From positions 1 through 64,000 of the forward strand of contig NZ_PDWS01000025.1 of NCBI RefSeq assembly GCF_010093305.1: a stretch of 64,000 nt of DNA, given 5' to 3'. The position numbers were made by a program, and so were the translations under genes. Positions 1 through 10,874 of the stretch are shown one piece after another. The stretch is from Pseudoxanthomonas sacheonensis. GTDB taxonomy: Bacteria > Pseudomonadota > Gammaproteobacteria > Xanthomonadales > Xanthomonadaceae. Numbering within the stretch: the first letter of the stretch is position 1; every line of letters begins with the position of its first letter. The notes beneath the pieces are model-generated. The model saw only the letters and a program-made list of their open reading frames with translations. It was not told the DNA's origin and ran no database searches.

Positions 1-804
1 CACCCGCACCAGATCGCCCACCCGCACCACCAGCCGCGAATTGTGCGCGTAGCGGGTCACGTAGCCGTTGCCATGGTCGATGTCGACCACGTTGCCGTAG
101 CCGCTCTTGACCCCGGCGAAGCTGACCACGCCGTCGGCCACGCTCAGTACCGGGTCGCCCACGTCGGCTTCGAAATCGATGCCCCTGTGGTACTGGCTAC
201 CGCCGCCCAGCGGATCGGCGCGGCCGCCGAAACCGGAGGTGATGTAGCTGTTGGCGATCGGCATGCGCGAGGGGGTGGCGTTCTTGTCCAACTCGCGGTT
301 GAACAGCAGCGCTTCCAGTACCGACAGCTGCTTGCCGGAAGCGGCGAACTGGCGCTCCAGCTGGGTCACCCCGGCGTTCAGCGCGCGGGGCTCCATGTCG
401 AAGCTCTGGTCGTTACCGCCCACGCCCACCGGCTTGTCGAAGTCGAATTCGCCGTCCTGCAGCTGGCCGACCCGGGTCAGGCGTTCGCCCAGCGCATTGA
501 GGCGGTTGGCCTGGGCCTGCAGCTCACCCAGGCGCGCGGCCATGGCGTTGACTTCCTGCTGGGCGCCGCGACGGACCTGGTCCAGCTCGGCCTGCTGCTT
601 GTCGGCCTTGGCCTGCAGCATCGAGACCTGGGCCATACCGGCCAGGCTGCGCCCGCCGAAACCCAGCAGAAGGCCGGAAACCAGGAGGATGCCGATGCTG
701 GCGAGCGGACGGGAATACATGAATACACGGGCCTGATGGGACTTGCTGGCCACGAAATGGGCCATGCCGGCGCGCGAATTGTTTACGATGGTTTGAAAGA
801 TCAT
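1..804 (-). CDS. M23-family murein metallopeptidase (3' end outside window)
   Basis: This is the N-terminal 268 codons of a cell-envelope peptidase; the C-terminus lies beyond base 1. The start ATG ends at 804. A single membrane segment lies near residues 30-50, followed by a coiled-coil stretch rich in Q, A and R (about 55-110). The LytM/M23 domain begins around residue 185 with the typical YHRGIDF zinc-ligand motif and continues through GYGNVVDIDHGNGY. The family hydrolyses or regulates hydrolysis of peptidoglycan cross-links in the periplasm. It is divergent from the DciA-like gene with only 8 bp between the start codons, so the promoters must overlap the opposite genes. In xanthomonads secA usually lies on the far side, which cannot be checked here. 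Confidence 0.85.
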   Translation of the reverse strand, partial: MIFQTIVNNSRAGMAHFVASKSHQARVFMYSRPLASIGILLVSGLLLGFGGRSLAGMAQVSMLQAKADKQQAELDQVRRGAQQEVNAMAARLGELQAQANRLNALGERLTRVGQLQDGEFDFDKPVGVGGNDQSFDMEPRALNAGVTQLERQFAASGKQLSVLEALLFNRELDKNATPSRMPIANSYITSGFGGRADPLGGGSQYHRGIDFEADVGDPVLSVADGVVSFAGVKSGYGNVVDIDHGNGYVTRYAHNSRLVVRVGDLVRV

Positions 805-812
805 AGATACCG

Positions 813-1298
813 ATGTCTGATTCGAAGTCCCAACCGCGTCGCGCTTCATCCCCACAGCCCGCCTTGCAGGCTGCGATGTCGGATGCCGCCACCGACCCGG
901 TGCGCAGGGCCTTATGGCTCGACGCGCTGGAACAGCAACTTCGCCCCTGTCTGCCGCCTGCCCTGTCCCCCCATTGCAGGCTGGGGAACGCGACCGGCGG
1001 AAAACTCGTTTTTATCGTCGATTCTCCGGTGTGGCACGCCAAACTGCGCCTTGCCGCACCCGAACTGATCGACTTGGCCCGATCCATCGGGTTTGCAGCC
1101 ACCGAAGTGGTTGCGAAGACTACAACAGCCCCTTTCCAGCGGCCTGAGCCGGCCGGACTTGCTGTAAAACCCATGTCGGAAGCTTCGCGCAATGCGCTCA
1201 AAGCCGCCTTGGCATCCCTGGACGACCCGGACTCCGCCGGATCCAATGAGGGCAAGGACCCCAATCCTGAACACCGGGGCGGCCGGGCCAAACGTTGA
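813..1298 (+). CDS. DUF721 / DciA-like protein
   Basis: A 161-residue basic protein with the DUF721 signature: a short amphipathic N-terminal helix region, then a hydrophobic strand and the LVFIVDSPVWHAKLR segment at about residues 70-84, which matches the family pattern of a strand followed by a conserved W. Members include DciA, which loads or regulates the replicative helicase in bacteria lacking DnaC. That role is an inference from the family. The C-terminal third is low-complexity and rich in A, P, R and G. It is convergent with lpxC and divergent from the M23 peptidase gene. Confidence 0.7.
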   Translation: MSDSKSQPRRASSPQPALQAAMSDAATDPVRRALWLDALEQQLRPCLPPALSPHCRLGNATGGKLVFIVDSPVWHAKLRLAAPELIDLARSIGFAATEVVAKTTTAPFQRPEPAGLAVKPMSEASRNALKAALASLDDPDSAGSNEGKDPNPEHRGGRAKR

Positions 1299-1417
1299 AT
1301 CCGGCGCGCACAGGCCGAAGCATGGTACCCAGCAAAGGCAATGCGTTCGTTATCGAATAGTTAAATTATTGTGAATCCAAGGCCATGAATGTCATTGGGT
1401 TCACAGTTCCGTCCAAA

Positions 1418-1434
1418 TCCGGCTCTCCGCCGGA
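1418..1434 (-). terminator. short hairpin downstream of lpxC
   Basis: A perfect 6-bp stem with a 5-base loop (TCCGGC/GCCGGA) lies 10 bp past the lpxC stop. On the minus strand it is followed by only three Ts, so it is a weak terminator candidate between convergent genes. Confidence 0.35.
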
Positions 1435-1443
1435 GACGGGGGT

Positions 1444-2358
1444 TCAGACGGCGAGTGCGGGACTGCCGTAAACCACGGGGGCGGGACCGGCCGCCGCTTC
1501 GAAGGTCACTTCTTCCCAGGCCCGGCGCTCGGCCATCAGGGCGCGCACCAGCTTGTTGTTGAGCGCGTGGCCGGACTTGAAGCCTTCGTATGCGCCCAGG
1601 ATGGGGTGCCCTGCCAGGTACAGATCGCCGATGGCGTCGAGGATCTTGTGGCGCACGAATTCGTCGGCGTAGCGCAGGCCGTCGTCGTTGAGCACGCGGA
1701 ACTCGTCCAGCACGATGGCGTTGTCCATCGAGCCGCCCAGGCCCAGGTTGCGCTCGCGCATGTATTCCAGGTCGCGCATGAAACCGAAGGTGCGCGCACG
1801 CGCGACTTCCTTGGTATAGGCGGCGGTGGAGAAATCGATCTCCGCGCGCGATTGCGAGGCGGGGATCATGGGGTGGTCGAACTGCACGGTGAAGCCGACC
1901 TTGAAACCGTCGTACGGCACGAAGCGCGCGATCTTGTCGCCGTCGCGCACTTCCACCGGATGCTTGATGCGCAGGAAGCGCTTGGGCGCGTCCTGTTCCA
2001 CCACGCCAGCGGACTGCAGCAGGAATACGAAGGGACCGGCGGAACCGTCCATGATCGGCAGCTCGGCCGAGGACAGTTCCACGAAAGCGTTGTCGACGCC
2101 CAGGCCGGCCATCGCCGACATCAGATGTTCGACGGTCATGACCTTGGCGCCTTCGCGGCTCAGGCCGGTGCACAGGGTGGTCTCGCTCACCAGCTCGGCA
2201 TTGGCCGGAATCTCCACCACCGGATCCAGGTCCACGCGGCGGAACACGATGCCGTTGTCCACCGGAGCCGGACGCAGGGTCATGTAGACCTTTTCCCCGC
2301 TATGCAGCCCCACGCCCGTGGCGCGGATCACATTCTTGAGGGTGCGCTGCTGGGTCAT
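1444..2358 (-). CDS. lpxC: UDP-3-O-acyl-N-acetylglucosamine deacetylase
   Basis: LpxC is the committed zinc-dependent deacetylase of lipid A synthesis in the cytoplasm. The 304-residue protein matches the family length. Zinc and catalytic residues are visible at the expected places: H78 in the VEHLMSA motif, H237 and D241 in HKILDAIGD, and H264 in SGHALNN. I chose the ATG at 2358 ([10 protein letters not shown]) because this is where homology begins; an in-frame ATG 16 codons upstream adds an unrelated N-terminus. It lies downstream of ftsZ, as in many gammaproteobacteria. The ftsZ terminator separates them, so lpxC probably has its own promoter in the 2359-2483 gap. Confidence 0.97.
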   Translation of the reverse strand: MTQQRTLKNVIRATGVGLHSGEKVYMTLRPAPVDNGIVFRRVDLDPVVEIPANAELVSETTLCTGLSREGAKVMTVEHLMSAMAGLGVDNAFVELSSAELPIMDGSAGPFVFLLQSAGVVEQDAPKRFLRIKHPVEVRDGDKIARFVPYDGFKVGFTVQFDHPMIPASQSRAEIDFSTAAYTKEVARARTFGFMRDLEYMRERNLGLGGSMDNAIVLDEFRVLNDDGLRYADEFVRHKILDAIGDLYLAGHPILGAYEGFKSGHALNNKLVRALMAERRAWEEVTFEAAAGPAPVVYGSPALAV

Positions 2359-2483
2359 TTGGGGACGAGACTGTAACAAGTGTCGAATGGCCGGCGAGAA
2401 TAGCACGCAGGTGCCTGAATCTTAACGGAAGAATCGATCCGTCCCACGGTTGAAACAATGCCCGGCGGCGGGACCAGGAGGGC

Positions 2484-2514
2484 AAAAAGCTGCCGGGCCG
2501 GACAGCCCGGCAGC
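2484..2514 (-). terminator. intrinsic terminator of the dcw cluster
   Basis: A perfect 10-bp G+C-rich stem (GCTGCCGGGC with its complement, 6-base loop) is followed on the minus strand by TTTTT. It lies 95 bp after the ftsZ stop and is the only canonical terminator in the cluster, so it likely ends the mraZ-ftsZ transcript. Confidence 0.85.
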
Positions 2515-2576
2515 GAAGGGACAGGACACTGCTCCATCGCCGATGCCCGGAGGCGTCGGCGACCAACTACTTACTA

Positions 2577-2602
2577 CCCCCTCTCCCCATCCGGAGAGAG
2601 GG
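2577..2602. repeat. CCCTCTCC/GGAGAGGG palindromic repeat (family B)
   Basis: A short palindrome just after the ftsZ stop. The same CCCTCTCC...GGAGAG or CCTTCTCCC...GGGAGAAGG core recurs at 30550-30691, 51591-51753 and 62591-62636, the last two inside reading frames. Confidence 0.6.
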
Positions 2603-2608
2603 TCTGAA

Positions 2609-3841
2609 TCAATCTGCCTGGCGGCGCAGGAACGCCGGGATGTCCAGGTAATCGCCCGGCAGATCGGCGGTAGCCGGCGAGGCCGCCGGCGAAGAGGCCG
2701 GTTCGGCGCTGCCGCGGCGCAGGCCCAGGCCGCCGACGGCGTTGGCCACCGGATCCATGATGGCGTTGGCGTCATAGGCCATGCCGGTGGTGGCGTCGCG
2801 GACCAGCTTGATCGGCGCACGCATCGGTTCGCGCAGGCCGTGGCTGTCGCCGCGGCCCAGCGGCTGGCGGACGGCGGCGGTGCGGTTGAGGCCGGTGGCG
2901 ACCACGGTGACGCGGACTTCGTCCTGCATGTCCGGGTCCAGCACGGTGCCCAGGACCACGGTCGCATCTTCGGCGGCGAAGCCTTCGATGGTGCGGCCCA
3001 CTTCGTCGAACTCGGCCATGGTGAAATCCGGGCCGGCGGTGATGTTGACCAGGATGCCGTTGGCGCCGGACAGGTTGACGTCGTCCAGCAGCGGGTTCTG
3101 GATCGCCGCTTCGGCCGCCGCCTGCGCGCGGTCGTCGCCGCGTGCCGAGCCGGTGCCCATCATGGCCAGGCCCATCTCGCTCATCACCGTGCGCACGTCG
3201 GCGAAGTCGACGTTGATCAGGCCCGGGCGCACGATCAGGTCGGCGATGCCCTGCACGGCGCCCAGCAGCACGTCGTTGGCGGCGCGGAAGGCCTGGATCA
3301 TGGTGGCGTTGCGGCCCAGCACGGTGATCAGCTTTTCGTTGGGAATGGTGATCAGCGAATCGCAGTGGTGGCTGAGCTCCTCGATGCCCTTCAACGCCAC
3401 CTGCATACGGCGGCGGCCTTCGAACGGGAACGGCTTGGTGACCACGGCCACGGTCAGGATGCCCATTTCCTTGGCCAGCTGCGCGACCACCGGTGCGGCG
3501 CCGGTACCGGTACCGCCGCCCATGCCGGCGGTGATGAACACCATGTCGGCGCCATCGAGCGCGGCGATGATGCGCTCGCGGTCTTCCAGCGCGGCCTGGC
3601 GGCCGACTTCCGGATTGGCGCCTGCGCCCAGGCCCTTGGTGACGTTGCCGCCCAGCTGCAGCTGGGTCTTGGCGCCGCAGTTGTTGATGGCCTGCGAGTC
3701 GGTGTTGGCGGTGACGAATTCAACGCCCTCCACGCTGCTGCTGACCATGTGCGCGACCGCGTTGCCGCCGCCGCCGCCCACGCCGATGACCTTGATCACC
3801 GCGTTGGGAGCCATTCTTTCAACCAGTTCGAAATGTGCCAT
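2609..3841 (-). CDS. ftsZ: cell division GTPase FtsZ
   Basis: A tubulin-like GTPase that forms the cytokinetic ring at midcell. The 410-residue protein has the GTP-binding GGGTGTG loop at 108-114, the catalytic T7-loop residues around N210-D215, and a conserved C-terminal peptide ([11 protein letters not shown], near 397-407) that binds FtsA and other partners. I chose the ATG at 3841 ([10 protein letters not shown]) because GAGGA lies 7 bases upstream of it. The in-frame ATG two codons earlier is only 1 base from that site. It is the last gene of the dcw cluster, 124 bp after ftsA, and is followed by a strong terminator. Confidence 0.98.
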   Translation of the reverse strand: MAHFELVERMAPNAVIKVIGVGGGGGNAVAHMVSSSVEGVEFVTANTDSQAINNCGAKTQLQLGGNVTKGLGAGANPEVGRQAALEDRERIIAALDGADMVFITAGMGGGTGTGAAPVVAQLAKEMGILTVAVVTKPFPFEGRRRMQVALKGIEELSHHCDSLITIPNEKLITVLGRNATMIQAFRAANDVLLGAVQGIADLIVRPGLINVDFADVRTVMSEMGLAMMGTGSARGDDRAQAAAEAAIQNPLLDDVNLSGANGILVNITAGPDFTMAEFDEVGRTIEGFAAEDATVVLGTVLDPDMQDEVRVTVVATGLNRTAAVRQPLGRGDSHGLREPMRAPIKLVRDATTGMAYDANAIMDPVANAVGGLGLRRGSAEPASSPAASPATADLPGDYLDIPAFLRRQAD

Positions 3842-3965
3842 GTCCATGTCCTCGTAATAGTTATGTTGTGTATCGCAATCAATCGGTTTGCCGCTCAATC
3901 CCCGTCTTTCCCTCCCCGCCTCACCCACCCGCGCCGTCGCGGATGCGCTTAACTCTTTGCGCGGC

Positions 3966-5201
3966 TCAGAACTCGCCGCGATACCAGTTCTTCAATTTGT
4001 TGAGCAGGCTGCCGGTCTTGCCCAGAGGCAATGACGGACGCCGCGGATGCTCTATCTGGCTACCCATCAGCAACAGGCCCACGCCGGTGGCGTGCACCGG
4101 GTTGCCGACCACTTCGCCCAGCCCGGTGACGTGCTGGGGAATGCCGATGCGAACCGGCATCTGCAGCATTTCCTCGGCCAGTTCGACCACGCCTTCCATC
4201 TTCGAAGCGCCGCCGGTCAGCACCATGCCCGCGCGCACCAGTTCCTCGAAACCGGAGCGGCGCAGCTCGGCCTGCACCATCTCGAAGATTTCCTCGTAAC
4301 AGCCCTGCACCGCCTGCGCCAGCGAATGGCGCGGCAGACGGCGCGGCGGACGGTCGCCGACGCTGGGCACCTGGATGCTTTCTTCGGCAGTGGCCAGCTG
4401 CGCAAGCGCGCAGGCGTAGCGGACCTTGATCTGCTCGGCTTCCGGCGTGGGCGTGCGCAGCATGTGCGCGATGTCGTTGGTGACGTGGTCGCCGGCGATG
4501 GGCAGCGATGCGGTGTGGCAGATCGCGCCCTGCACGAACACGGCCAGGTCGGTGGTGCCCGCGCCCATGTCGACCAGCACCACTCCGAGTTCGCGTTCGT
4601 CCGAGGTCAGCACCGCCACGCTGGAGGCCAGCGAAGACAGGATCAGATCGTCGATCTGCAGACCGCAGCGCTGCACGCACTTGCTGATGTTGGCCGCGGC
4701 CGACTGCGCGCAGACCACCAGGTGCGCGTGCACTTCCAGGCGCACGCCGGTCATGCCGACCGGATTGCGGATGCCTTCCTGCGAATCGTCCAGCACGTAC
4801 TCGCGGGGAATCGCATGCAGGATCTTCTGGTCGGCGGGAATGGCCACGGCCTTGGCCGCTTCCAGCACGCGGTCCAGATCGCCCCAGGTCACTTCGCCGT
4901 CGCGGATCGGCACGATGCCGGGCGAGTTCTTGCATTGCACGTGCGCGCCGGAGATCGAGGCGTAGACCGAACGGATTTCGCAGCCGGCCATCAACTCGGC
5001 TTCTTCCACCGCGCGCTGGATTGACTGTACGGTGGATTCGATGTCCACCACCACGCCGCGCTTGAGCCCGCGCGATTCGTGCGAACCGATGCCGATCACT
5101 TCTATGGGGTTGCCCGGCGAGTATTCGCCGACCAATGCGGTGACCTTGGAAGTGCCGATGTCGAGACCGACGATCAGCGATTTGTCGCCCTTGCGGTTCA
5201 T
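3966..5201 (-). CDS. ftsA: cell division protein FtsA
   Basis: An actin-fold ATPase that tethers FtsZ to the membrane and signals to the septal synthase. The 411-residue protein shows the phosphate-1 motif VGLDIGTSK (11-19), a phosphate-2 motif [10 protein letters not shown] and a GGASKMEG adenosine motif. It ends with an amphipathic membrane-targeting helix ([11 protein letters not shown]). Its ATG overlaps the ftsQ stop as ATGA, which fixes the start and implies translational coupling. A longer in-frame reading upstream runs through ftsQ and is not real. Confidence 0.98.
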   Translation of the reverse strand: MNRKGDKSLIVGLDIGTSKVTALVGEYSPGNPIEVIGIGSHESRGLKRGVVVDIESTVQSIQRAVEEAELMAGCEIRSVYASISGAHVQCKNSPGIVPIRDGEVTWGDLDRVLEAAKAVAIPADQKILHAIPREYVLDDSQEGIRNPVGMTGVRLEVHAHLVVCAQSAAANISKCVQRCGLQIDDLILSSLASSVAVLTSDERELGVVLVDMGAGTTDLAVFVQGAICHTASLPIAGDHVTNDIAHMLRTPTPEAEQIKVRYACALAQLATAEESIQVPSVGDRPPRRLPRHSLAQAVQGCYEEIFEMVQAELRRSGFEELVRAGMVLTGGASKMEGVVELAEEMLQMPVRIGIPQHVTGLGEVVGNPVHATGVGLLLMGSQIEHPRRPSLPLGKTGSLLNKLKNWYRGEF

Positions 5202-5971
5202 GTGCTTGCCTGCGTCTGTAACGTGCCGCCAGCGGCGGCAGGAATGGAGGACGAAGCCCCCGGAACGGCTGGCTTCGTAGTCGACCAGCTCAATGCAAAA
5301 CCATTGGTGTAACGCAGGTCCGCACGCTCCAGCGGCGACGCATTGCGCGCCAGCAGTTGCGGCAGCATCCGCGCGAAGCGGCCCAGGCGCGGGCGCGCAT
5401 CGGCGCGGCCCACCACCACCCGGGTGCCGTTGCTCAGGGCCAGCGACCAGCTGCCGCGCCGGTCCATGACCAGGCTGTCGACCTTGAAGCCGATCGGCGC
5501 GAACAGCCCGCGCGATTCGTTGTAGAGCTTCACCACTTCCTGCACCTGCGAATCGGGGCCGCCGAGCAGCGGCAACGCATCGGACTGCATGCCTTTGGGA
5601 ACGGGAAACAGGCGGCCGTGTTCGGACAGCAGACGATCGGCGCCCCAGCGCGCGAACGGCTTGTGCTCGACTATTTCTATTTCCATCACGTCCGGCCAGC
5701 GCTTGCGCACTTCGGCGCGTTCGACCCACGGCAGTTTTTCCACCGCATCCTGCGCGTTCTGCAGACGCACGGCGAAGAAGCCGGGCTTGGCGTAAGGCAG
5801 CACCACCGCCTGCAATTGGGCGGGGTCGACGCGCTTGAACTCGCCATGCACGCGCAGCTTGGTCAGCGGCCAGCGCTCGGCGCCGATCCAGCCGTTCATC
5901 ACCGCGACCACGGGCATGACGACCAGCGCCAATGCCAGCAACCAGGTGAAGATGCGCAGCGCGGCGTTCAT
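5198..5971 (-). CDS. ftsQ: cell division protein FtsQ
   Basis: A bitopic inner-membrane divisome protein of 257 residues. It has a short cytoplasmic N-terminus, one membrane helix at about residues 5-27 and a periplasmic POTRA domain (LTKLRVHGEF onward). A beta domain follows; in the family it binds FtsB/FtsL. The C-terminal tail is A/P/S-rich. The start MNAALRIF at 5971 matches family N-termini. The longer open frame upstream is translated repeat sequence. The gene overlaps ftsA by 4 bases and is separated from ddlB by 106 bp occupied by a palindromic repeat. Confidence 0.95.
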   Translation of the reverse strand: MNAALRIFTWLLALALVVMPVVAVMNGWIGAERWPLTKLRVHGEFKRVDPAQLQAVVLPYAKPGFFAVRLQNAQDAVEKLPWVERAEVRKRWPDVMEIEIVEHKPFARWGADRLLSEHGRLFPVPKGMQSDALPLLGGPDSQVQEVVKLYNESRGLFAPIGFKVDSLVMDRRGSWSLALSNGTRVVVGRADARPRLGRFARMLPQLLARNASPLERADLRYTNGFALSWSTTKPAVPGASSSIPAAAGGTLQTQAST

Positions 5972-5990
5972 GCGTTGGCTCCTTCGGAGC

Positions 5991-6075
5991 CGGGAATGGT
6001 GAATCGGGAACAGGGAATGGACGAGCACAGGGCTCGCGCTTCCTCCATTCTCCATTCCCTATTTCCGATTCCCGG
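5991..6075. repeat. GGGAATNG-type inverted repeat (family A, copy 1)
   Basis: Several tandem 7-9 bp units of the GGGAATGG/GGGAATCGG type on the left are answered by CATTCCC/GATTCCC units on the right, around a variable centre. It fills the ftsQ-ddlB gap. Confidence 0.75.
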
Positions 6076-6077
6076 TT

Positions 6078-7028
6078 TCATAGCGTGGTTTCCAAAATGC
6101 GCCAGCACAGTTCTTCGAAACCGATGCCGGCCTGCTTCGCCGCCTTGGGCACCAGCGAATGACTGGTCATGCCGGGCGCGGTGTTCACTTCCAACAGGTA
6201 GAAGTTGCCGGTGGCGCGGTCGCGCATCACGTCCACGCGGCCCCAGCCACGGCAACCCGCCGCCTGGAACGCGGCCAGCGCGATGCGGCCGATTTCGGCT
6301 TCGTCGGCGCCTTCCAGCCCGGGGCATAGGTACTGCGTGTCTTCGGCCTTGTACTTGGCGTGGTAGTCGTACCATTCGCCCTTGGGCACGATGCGGATCG
6401 AAGGCAACGCCAGCTCGCCCAGGATGGCGACGGTAAGTTCGTCGCCGACGACCATCTGCTCCATCAGCAATTCGCCGTCGTAGCGGGCCGCCAGCTCGAC
6501 GGCCGCGTCCAGGTCGCCCTTCTCGAACACCCGCGTCACGCCGACGCTGGAGCCTTCGTTGGCCGGCTTGACGATCACGGGCAGGCCGAGCCTGTTCGCA
6601 GCCGCATGCACGTCGTCGCCTGGCAGCAGGCGCACGTAACGCGGCGTGGGCAGCTCCAGCGACAACCACACTTGCTTGGTGCGTACCTTGTCCATGCTCA
6701 GCGCCGAACCGAGCACGCCCGAACCGGTGTAGGGAACACCGAAGGTTTCCAGCAATCCCTGCACGATGCCGTCTTCGCCGCCGCCCTTGTGGCCGTGCAG
6801 GATGTTGAACACGCGGTCGAATTTCTTCTGCACCAGCGCCTCGGCCAGGGCCGGTATCCCGTCCACGGCGACTGCGTCGATGCCGCGCGACTGCAGCGCT
6901 TCCAGCACGTTGCGGCCCGAGTCCAGCGACACTTCGCGTTCGCTGGAGGTGCCGCCGAGCAGCACGGCGACACGACCGAAGGCTTTCGGATCGGCGGTTC
7001 GCAGCATGGGGAATTCGTACTTGCTCAT
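6078..7028 (-). CDS. ddlB: D-alanine--D-alanine ligase
   Basis: An ATP-grasp enzyme that joins two D-alanines for the peptidoglycan stem in the cytoplasm. It has 316 residues. The N-terminal [13 protein letters not shown] motif binds the first D-Ala. An ATP-binding stretch ([15 protein letters not shown]) and the C-terminal metal and substrate motif ([17 protein letters not shown]) are intact. The start MSKYEF at 7028 overlaps the murC stop as ATGA. Position between murC and ftsQ is the classic dcw order. Confidence 0.97.
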   Translation of the reverse strand: MSKYEFPMLRTADPKAFGRVAVLLGGTSSEREVSLDSGRNVLEALQSRGIDAVAVDGIPALAEALVQKKFDRVFNILHGHKGGGEDGIVQGLLETFGVPYTGSGVLGSALSMDKVRTKQVWLSLELPTPRYVRLLPGDDVHAAANRLGLPVIVKPANEGSSVGVTRVFEKGDLDAAVELAARYDGELLMEQMVVGDELTVAILGELALPSIRIVPKGEWYDYHAKYKAEDTQYLCPGLEGADEAEIGRIALAAFQAAGCRGWGRVDVMRDRATGNFYLLEVNTAPGMTSHSLVPKAAKQAGIGFEELCWRILETTL

Positions 7029-8494
7029 TCGTGCTTGTCCATTGAATGCCCGCTTCCTCCAAAACCATGTGCGGCGATGTCCTGTGCGACATGGCCGATA
7101 TCGCCGGCGCCCATCAGCAGCAGCAGATCGCCGTCCTGCAGCACATCGGGCAGCACGCCCGCCAGTTCGGACACCTGGCTGACCACCACCGGCTCGTTGC
7201 GGCCGCGCGCGCGGATGGCGCGCGCTAGCGATTTGGCGTCGGCGCCGGCGATGGGCGCTTCGCCGGCCGGATAGACTTCGCTCAGCACCAATACGTCCAC
7301 TTCGGAAAGCACCGCGGCGAACGCATCGAACTGGTCGCGCGTGCGGCTGTAGCGGTGCGGCTGGAAGGCGACGACCAGACGCTTGTCCGGCCACCCGCCG
7401 CGCGCGGCGGCGAATACCGCGGCGAGTTCGCGGGGATGGTGGCCGTAGTCGTCGACCAGACGCACGCGCGCACCGGTCGGCGTGGCGATTTCGCCCAGGT
7501 CGTTGAAGCGGCGGCCGATGCCGGAGAACTTCTCCAGCGCATTGGCGATGTCCTGCGGCGCCACGCCCAGCTGCCAACCGATGCAGGCCGCGGCGAGCGC
7601 GTTCTGCACGTTGTGGCGGCCCGGCAAAGCGAGCTTGACCTGCACCTGCGTATCTTCGGGCAGGCGCAGCGTGAAGCGCATGCATCCGGCTTCCTGGGTC
7701 ACGTCCTCGGCGCGCACATCGGCGTTCTCGGCGAAGCCGTAACTCATCACGTGCCGCGGCGTGTCGGCTGCCAATGCGGCCACTTCCGGATCGTCGATGC
7801 ACAGCACCGCCAGCCCGTAGAACGGCAGGCGCTGCAGGAATTCGGCGAAGGCGGCCTGGACCTTGGAGAAATCGTTGTCGTAGTTCTCCAGGTGATCGGC
7901 GTCGATGTTGGTGATGACCGACATCAGCGGATTCAGGCGCAGGAAACTGCCGTCGCTTTCGTCGGCCTCGGCCACCAGCCACTGGCCGTCGCCGAGCTTG
8001 GCGTTGGCGCCGGCGGCGAGCAATTGGCCGCCGATCACGAACGTGGGATCCAGCCCGCCTTCGCTCAGCACCGCTGCGGTGAGGCTGGTGGTGGTGGTTT
8101 TGCCGTGGGTGCCGGCGACGGCGATGCCGCGGCGGAAACGCATCAGCTCGGCGAGCATCGCCGCGCGCGGTACGATCGGGATGCGCTGCGAGCGCGCTTC
8201 CATCAGTTCCGGGTTGTCGTGCTTGATGGCGCTGGAGACCACCACGCAATCGGTGCCCAGCACGTTGGACGCGTTGTGCCCGCGCATCACCCGCGCGCCC
8301 AGCGACGCCAGCCGGCGCGTGGCGGCGTTGTCGGCGTTGTCCGAGCCGGACACTTCATAGCCCAGCGTGCACAGCACTTCGGCTATGCCGCTCATGCCGG
8401 AACCGCCGATGCCCACGAAATGCACGCGGCGGAATTCCTGGGCCAGATTGCCCGTGTGTTGCAAGCGGCGTTCGCGTGCGGCGGCCATCATCAT
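7025..8494 (-). CDS. murC: UDP-N-acetylmuramate--L-alanine ligase
   Basis: A Mur ligase adding the first amino acid to UDP-MurNAc in the cytoplasm. The 489-residue protein has the N-terminal UDP-binding [11 protein letters not shown] (28-38), the ATP P-loop [10 protein letters not shown] (127-136), and the central-domain HNVQNALAA motif. The C-terminal domain carries DDYGHHP and the HRYSRTRD motif characteristic of MurC. Three consecutive ATG codons open the frame. The first, ending at 8494, overlaps the murG stop as ATGA and is taken as the start. Confidence 0.97.
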   Translation of the reverse strand: MMMAAARERRLQHTGNLAQEFRRVHFVGIGGSGMSGIAEVLCTLGYEVSGSDNADNAATRRLASLGARVMRGHNASNVLGTDCVVVSSAIKHDNPELMEARSQRIPIVPRAAMLAELMRFRRGIAVAGTHGKTTTTSLTAAVLSEGGLDPTFVIGGQLLAAGANAKLGDGQWLVAEADESDGSFLRLNPLMSVITNIDADHLENYDNDFSKVQAAFAEFLQRLPFYGLAVLCIDDPEVAALAADTPRHVMSYGFAENADVRAEDVTQEAGCMRFTLRLPEDTQVQVKLALPGRHNVQNALAAACIGWQLGVAPQDIANALEKFSGIGRRFNDLGEIATPTGARVRLVDDYGHHPRELAAVFAAARGGWPDKRLVVAFQPHRYSRTRDQFDAFAAVLSEVDVLVLSEVYPAGEAPIAGADAKSLARAIRARGRNEPVVVSQVSELAGVLPDVLQDGDLLLLMGAGDIGHVAQDIAAHGFGGSGHSMDKHE

Positions 8495-9585
8495 GCGGCG
8501 CGTTCCAATGCTGATTCTTCGAGAATGATGTCGGCGATGCGTTCGGCCGCATCGGGCTTGGCCAGCGAGCGCGCGGCGTCGGCCATCGCCAGACGGCGGG
8601 CGGGATCGGCGGCGAGTTCGCCGAGGGCTTGTTGCAGATTCGCCGCCAGCTGCTGGTCCTGCTTCAACAGGACAGCGGCGCCGCGTTCGACCAGATACAT
8701 CGCGTTCTTGGTCTGGTGGTCGTCGACGGCAGCGGGGAAAGGAACCAGCACGCTGCCGATGCCGACGGCGCAAAGCTCGGCCAGCGTGGACGCGCCCGCG
8801 CGGCAGACCACAAGGTCGGCCCAGCCATAGGCTTCGGCCATGTCGGCGATGAAGCTTTCCACGCTGGCAGCCACATTGGCTTCGGCATAAGCGCGCACCG
8901 CTTCCTCGCGCATCTTCTCGCCGCACTGGTGGCGCACTTCGATCCGGAATTCCGAGAGCGCCGACAGCGCCTGCGGCAGCGCCAGGTTCAAGGCGCGGGC
9001 GCCCTGGCTGCCGCCCAGCACCAGCAGCCGCAGCGGCGCTGCGCGCCCTGCGAAACGTTGTGCGGGTACCGGCAGACTGGCGATTTCGCCGCGCACCGGA
9101 TTGCCCACCGCTTCTTCGCGAGCGGGGAAGCTGCCGGGAAAGCCGGTGAGGATGCGTCGGGCGAATTTCGCCAGCACACGGTTGGTGAAACCGGGCGCGC
9201 GGTTCTGTTCGTGCACCAGCAGCGGGCGGCCCTGCAAGCGCGCCGCCATGCCGCCAGGACCCGCCGCGAAGCCGCCGAAACTGACCACCACGCGCGGCGA
9301 ACGCTGGCGCAACACCGCACCCGCGCCACGGATCGCCTTGAGGATGCGCAGCGGCGCGCCCAGCAAGGCGAGCTTGCCCTTGCCGCGCACGCCGGAGATG
9401 GCGAGGGTGTCCAACGGAATATCGTGCTGAGGGACCAACCGCGTTTCCATCGCACCGTCGGCGCCCAGCCAGGTCACCGGTACGCCACGCGCGCGCAGCA
9501 CCTTGGCCACCGCCAACGCAGGGAAGATATGGCCGCCAGTGCCGCCTGCAAGGATCATCACCGGCGCGTCGCTGCGTGCGCTCAT
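8491..9585 (-). CDS. murG: UDP-GlcNAc:undecaprenyl-PP-MurNAc-pentapeptide GlcNAc transferase
   Basis: A GT28 transferase that converts lipid I to lipid II on the inner face of the membrane. It has 364 residues, close to the family norm. The N-terminal [14 protein letters not shown] loop (14-27) and the C-terminal UDP-GlcNAc-binding region ([20 protein letters not shown] followed by DDHQTKNA) are intact. The start [10 protein letters not shown] at 9585 overlaps the ftsW stop as ATGA. Confidence 0.97.
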   Translation of the reverse strand: MSARSDAPVMILAGGTGGHIFPALAVAKVLRARGVPVTWLGADGAMETRLVPQHDIPLDTLAISGVRGKGKLALLGAPLRILKAIRGAGAVLRQRSPRVVVSFGGFAAGPGGMAARLQGRPLLVHEQNRAPGFTNRVLAKFARRILTGFPGSFPAREEAVGNPVRGEIASLPVPAQRFAGRAAPLRLLVLGGSQGARALNLALPQALSALSEFRIEVRHQCGEKMREEAVRAYAEANVAASVESFIADMAEAYGWADLVVCRAGASTLAELCAVGIGSVLVPFPAAVDDHQTKNAMYLVERGAAVLLKQDQQLAANLQQALGELAADPARRLAMADAARSLAKPDAAERIADIILEESALERAA

Positions 9586-10874
9586 GCGATCCTCTCGAAG
9601 GTCGGTTCGACGCGGGGGTTGAGCCGGCTGGTGCCGCGCGCCGGCGCTTGCGTCGCGGCGGCGGGCGCGGCCGGCGCTGGCGCTTCCGCGACCGGCGCCG
9701 CTTCGCCGCGCAGCAAAGCGACCTGGCGTTCGGCGCGATTGAGTTCGTAGGAAACCCGCAGCAGCAATCCCATCGCCACGCAAGTCATCAGCACGCTGGA
9801 GCCGCCCGACGAAATCAGCGGCAGGGTCAGACCCTTGGTCGGCAGCAGGCCCAGGTTGACGCCGATGGAGACGAAGCTCTGCATGCTGATCCACAGCGCG
9901 ATGCCGAACGCGCAGTAACCGGCGAAGTGCCTGCGCATTTCCACGCAGCGCAAACCGATATGGAAAGCGCGGCCGGCCAGCAGCGCGTACAGCGCTATCA
10001 CGCCGCAAACGCCGACGAAACCCAGCTCCTCGCCGATCACGGAGAAGATGAAGTCGGTGTGCGCTTCCGGCAGGTAGTTCAGCTTCTGCACCGAACCGCC
10101 CAGGCCGACGCCCCACCACTCGCCACGGCCGACGGCCATCAGCGCGTTGCTGAGCTGGTAGCCGGAACCGAGCTGGTCTTCCCACGGATTCATGAAAGAA
10201 GTGATGCGCCGCATGCGGTACGGTTCGAGGATCGCGATGAAGGCGAAGATCGGCAGGCCGATCACGATCGGCGCCGACATGCGCGGCAGATTCACGCCGC
10301 CCAGCACCAGCATGCCGGCGGTGATCGCCAGCAACAGCGTGGAAGAGCCGAAGTCCGGCTGCAGCAACAGCAGTCCGACCAGCGCCACCGCCACGCCCAG
10401 CGGTTTGAGCATCGCCGGCCAGGTGGCGTTCACTTCGTCGCGGAAGCGCACCAGGTAGCTGGACAGCCACACGATGTAGAGCACCTTCACCGCTTCCACG
10501 ACCTGGAACTTGGAGACGCCCAGATTGATCCAGCGCCGCGCGCCGTTGACGCTGCTGCCCAGGCCCGGCACGTACACCAGCAGCAGCAGTACGAAACAGG
10601 CCAGCAGCAGCCACTGGTTGTAGTGTTCGACGGTCTTGAGTTCGGTGCGCATGGCCACATAGGCCAGGCCGATGCCCAGGCCCAGAAACACCAGGTGACG
10701 GGTCAGGTAGTAGAAGGGATTGCTGTCCATGGCGATCGAACTGGACGCGACCATCACCACGCCAAGCGCGGTGAGCGCCAGCGTCACCCCGAGCAGCCAC
10801 GGATCGTAGCGGCCGCCGATGGCCTCCAGTCGCGTGGCCTGGCGTGGCGGATTGTTGATGGGCGCGCCGTTCAT
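9582..10874 (-). CDS. ftsW: septal peptidoglycan polymerase FtsW
   Basis: A SEDS-family membrane glycosyltransferase working with FtsI at the septum. It has 430 residues with about ten hydrophobic segments. The family hallmarks [29 protein letters not shown] and [12 protein letters not shown] are present. The C-terminal 60 residues are an A/P-rich cytoplasmic tail. The start is the ATG whose first A is the last base of the mraY stop (TGATG). murD, which normally lies between mraY and ftsW, is absent and there is no room for it. Confidence 0.96.
   Translation of the reverse strand: MNGAPINNPPRQATRLEAIGGRYDPWLLGVTLALTALGVVMVASSSIAMDSNPFYYLTRHLVFLGLGIGLAYVAMRTELKTVEHYNQWLLLACFVLLLLVYVPGLGSSVNGARRWINLGVSKFQVVEAVKVLYIVWLSSYLVRFRDEVNATWPAMLKPLGVAVALVGLLLLQPDFGSSTLLLAITAGMLVLGGVNLPRMSAPIVIGLPIFAFIAILEPYRMRRITSFMNPWEDQLGSGYQLSNALMAVGRGEWWGVGLGGSVQKLNYLPEAHTDFIFSVIGEELGFVGVCGVIALYALLAGRAFHIGLRCVEMRRHFAGYCAFGIALWISMQSFVSIGVNLGLLPTKGLTLPLISSGGSSVLMTCVAMGLLLRVSYELNRAERQVALLRGEAAPVAEAPAPAAPAAATQAPARGTSRLNPRVEPTFERIA

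Noticed and set aside
43-1068. Open frame of 341 codons at the left edge
   Set aside because: Antisense to the M23 peptidase gene and then overlapping the DciA-like gene in another frame; low-complexity composition.
2450-3952. Long open frame (500 codons) on the plus strand opposite ftsZ
   Set aside because: Antisense to a clear ftsZ, with H/A/G/Q-rich composition typical of reverse frames in high-GC genes and no recognisable domain.
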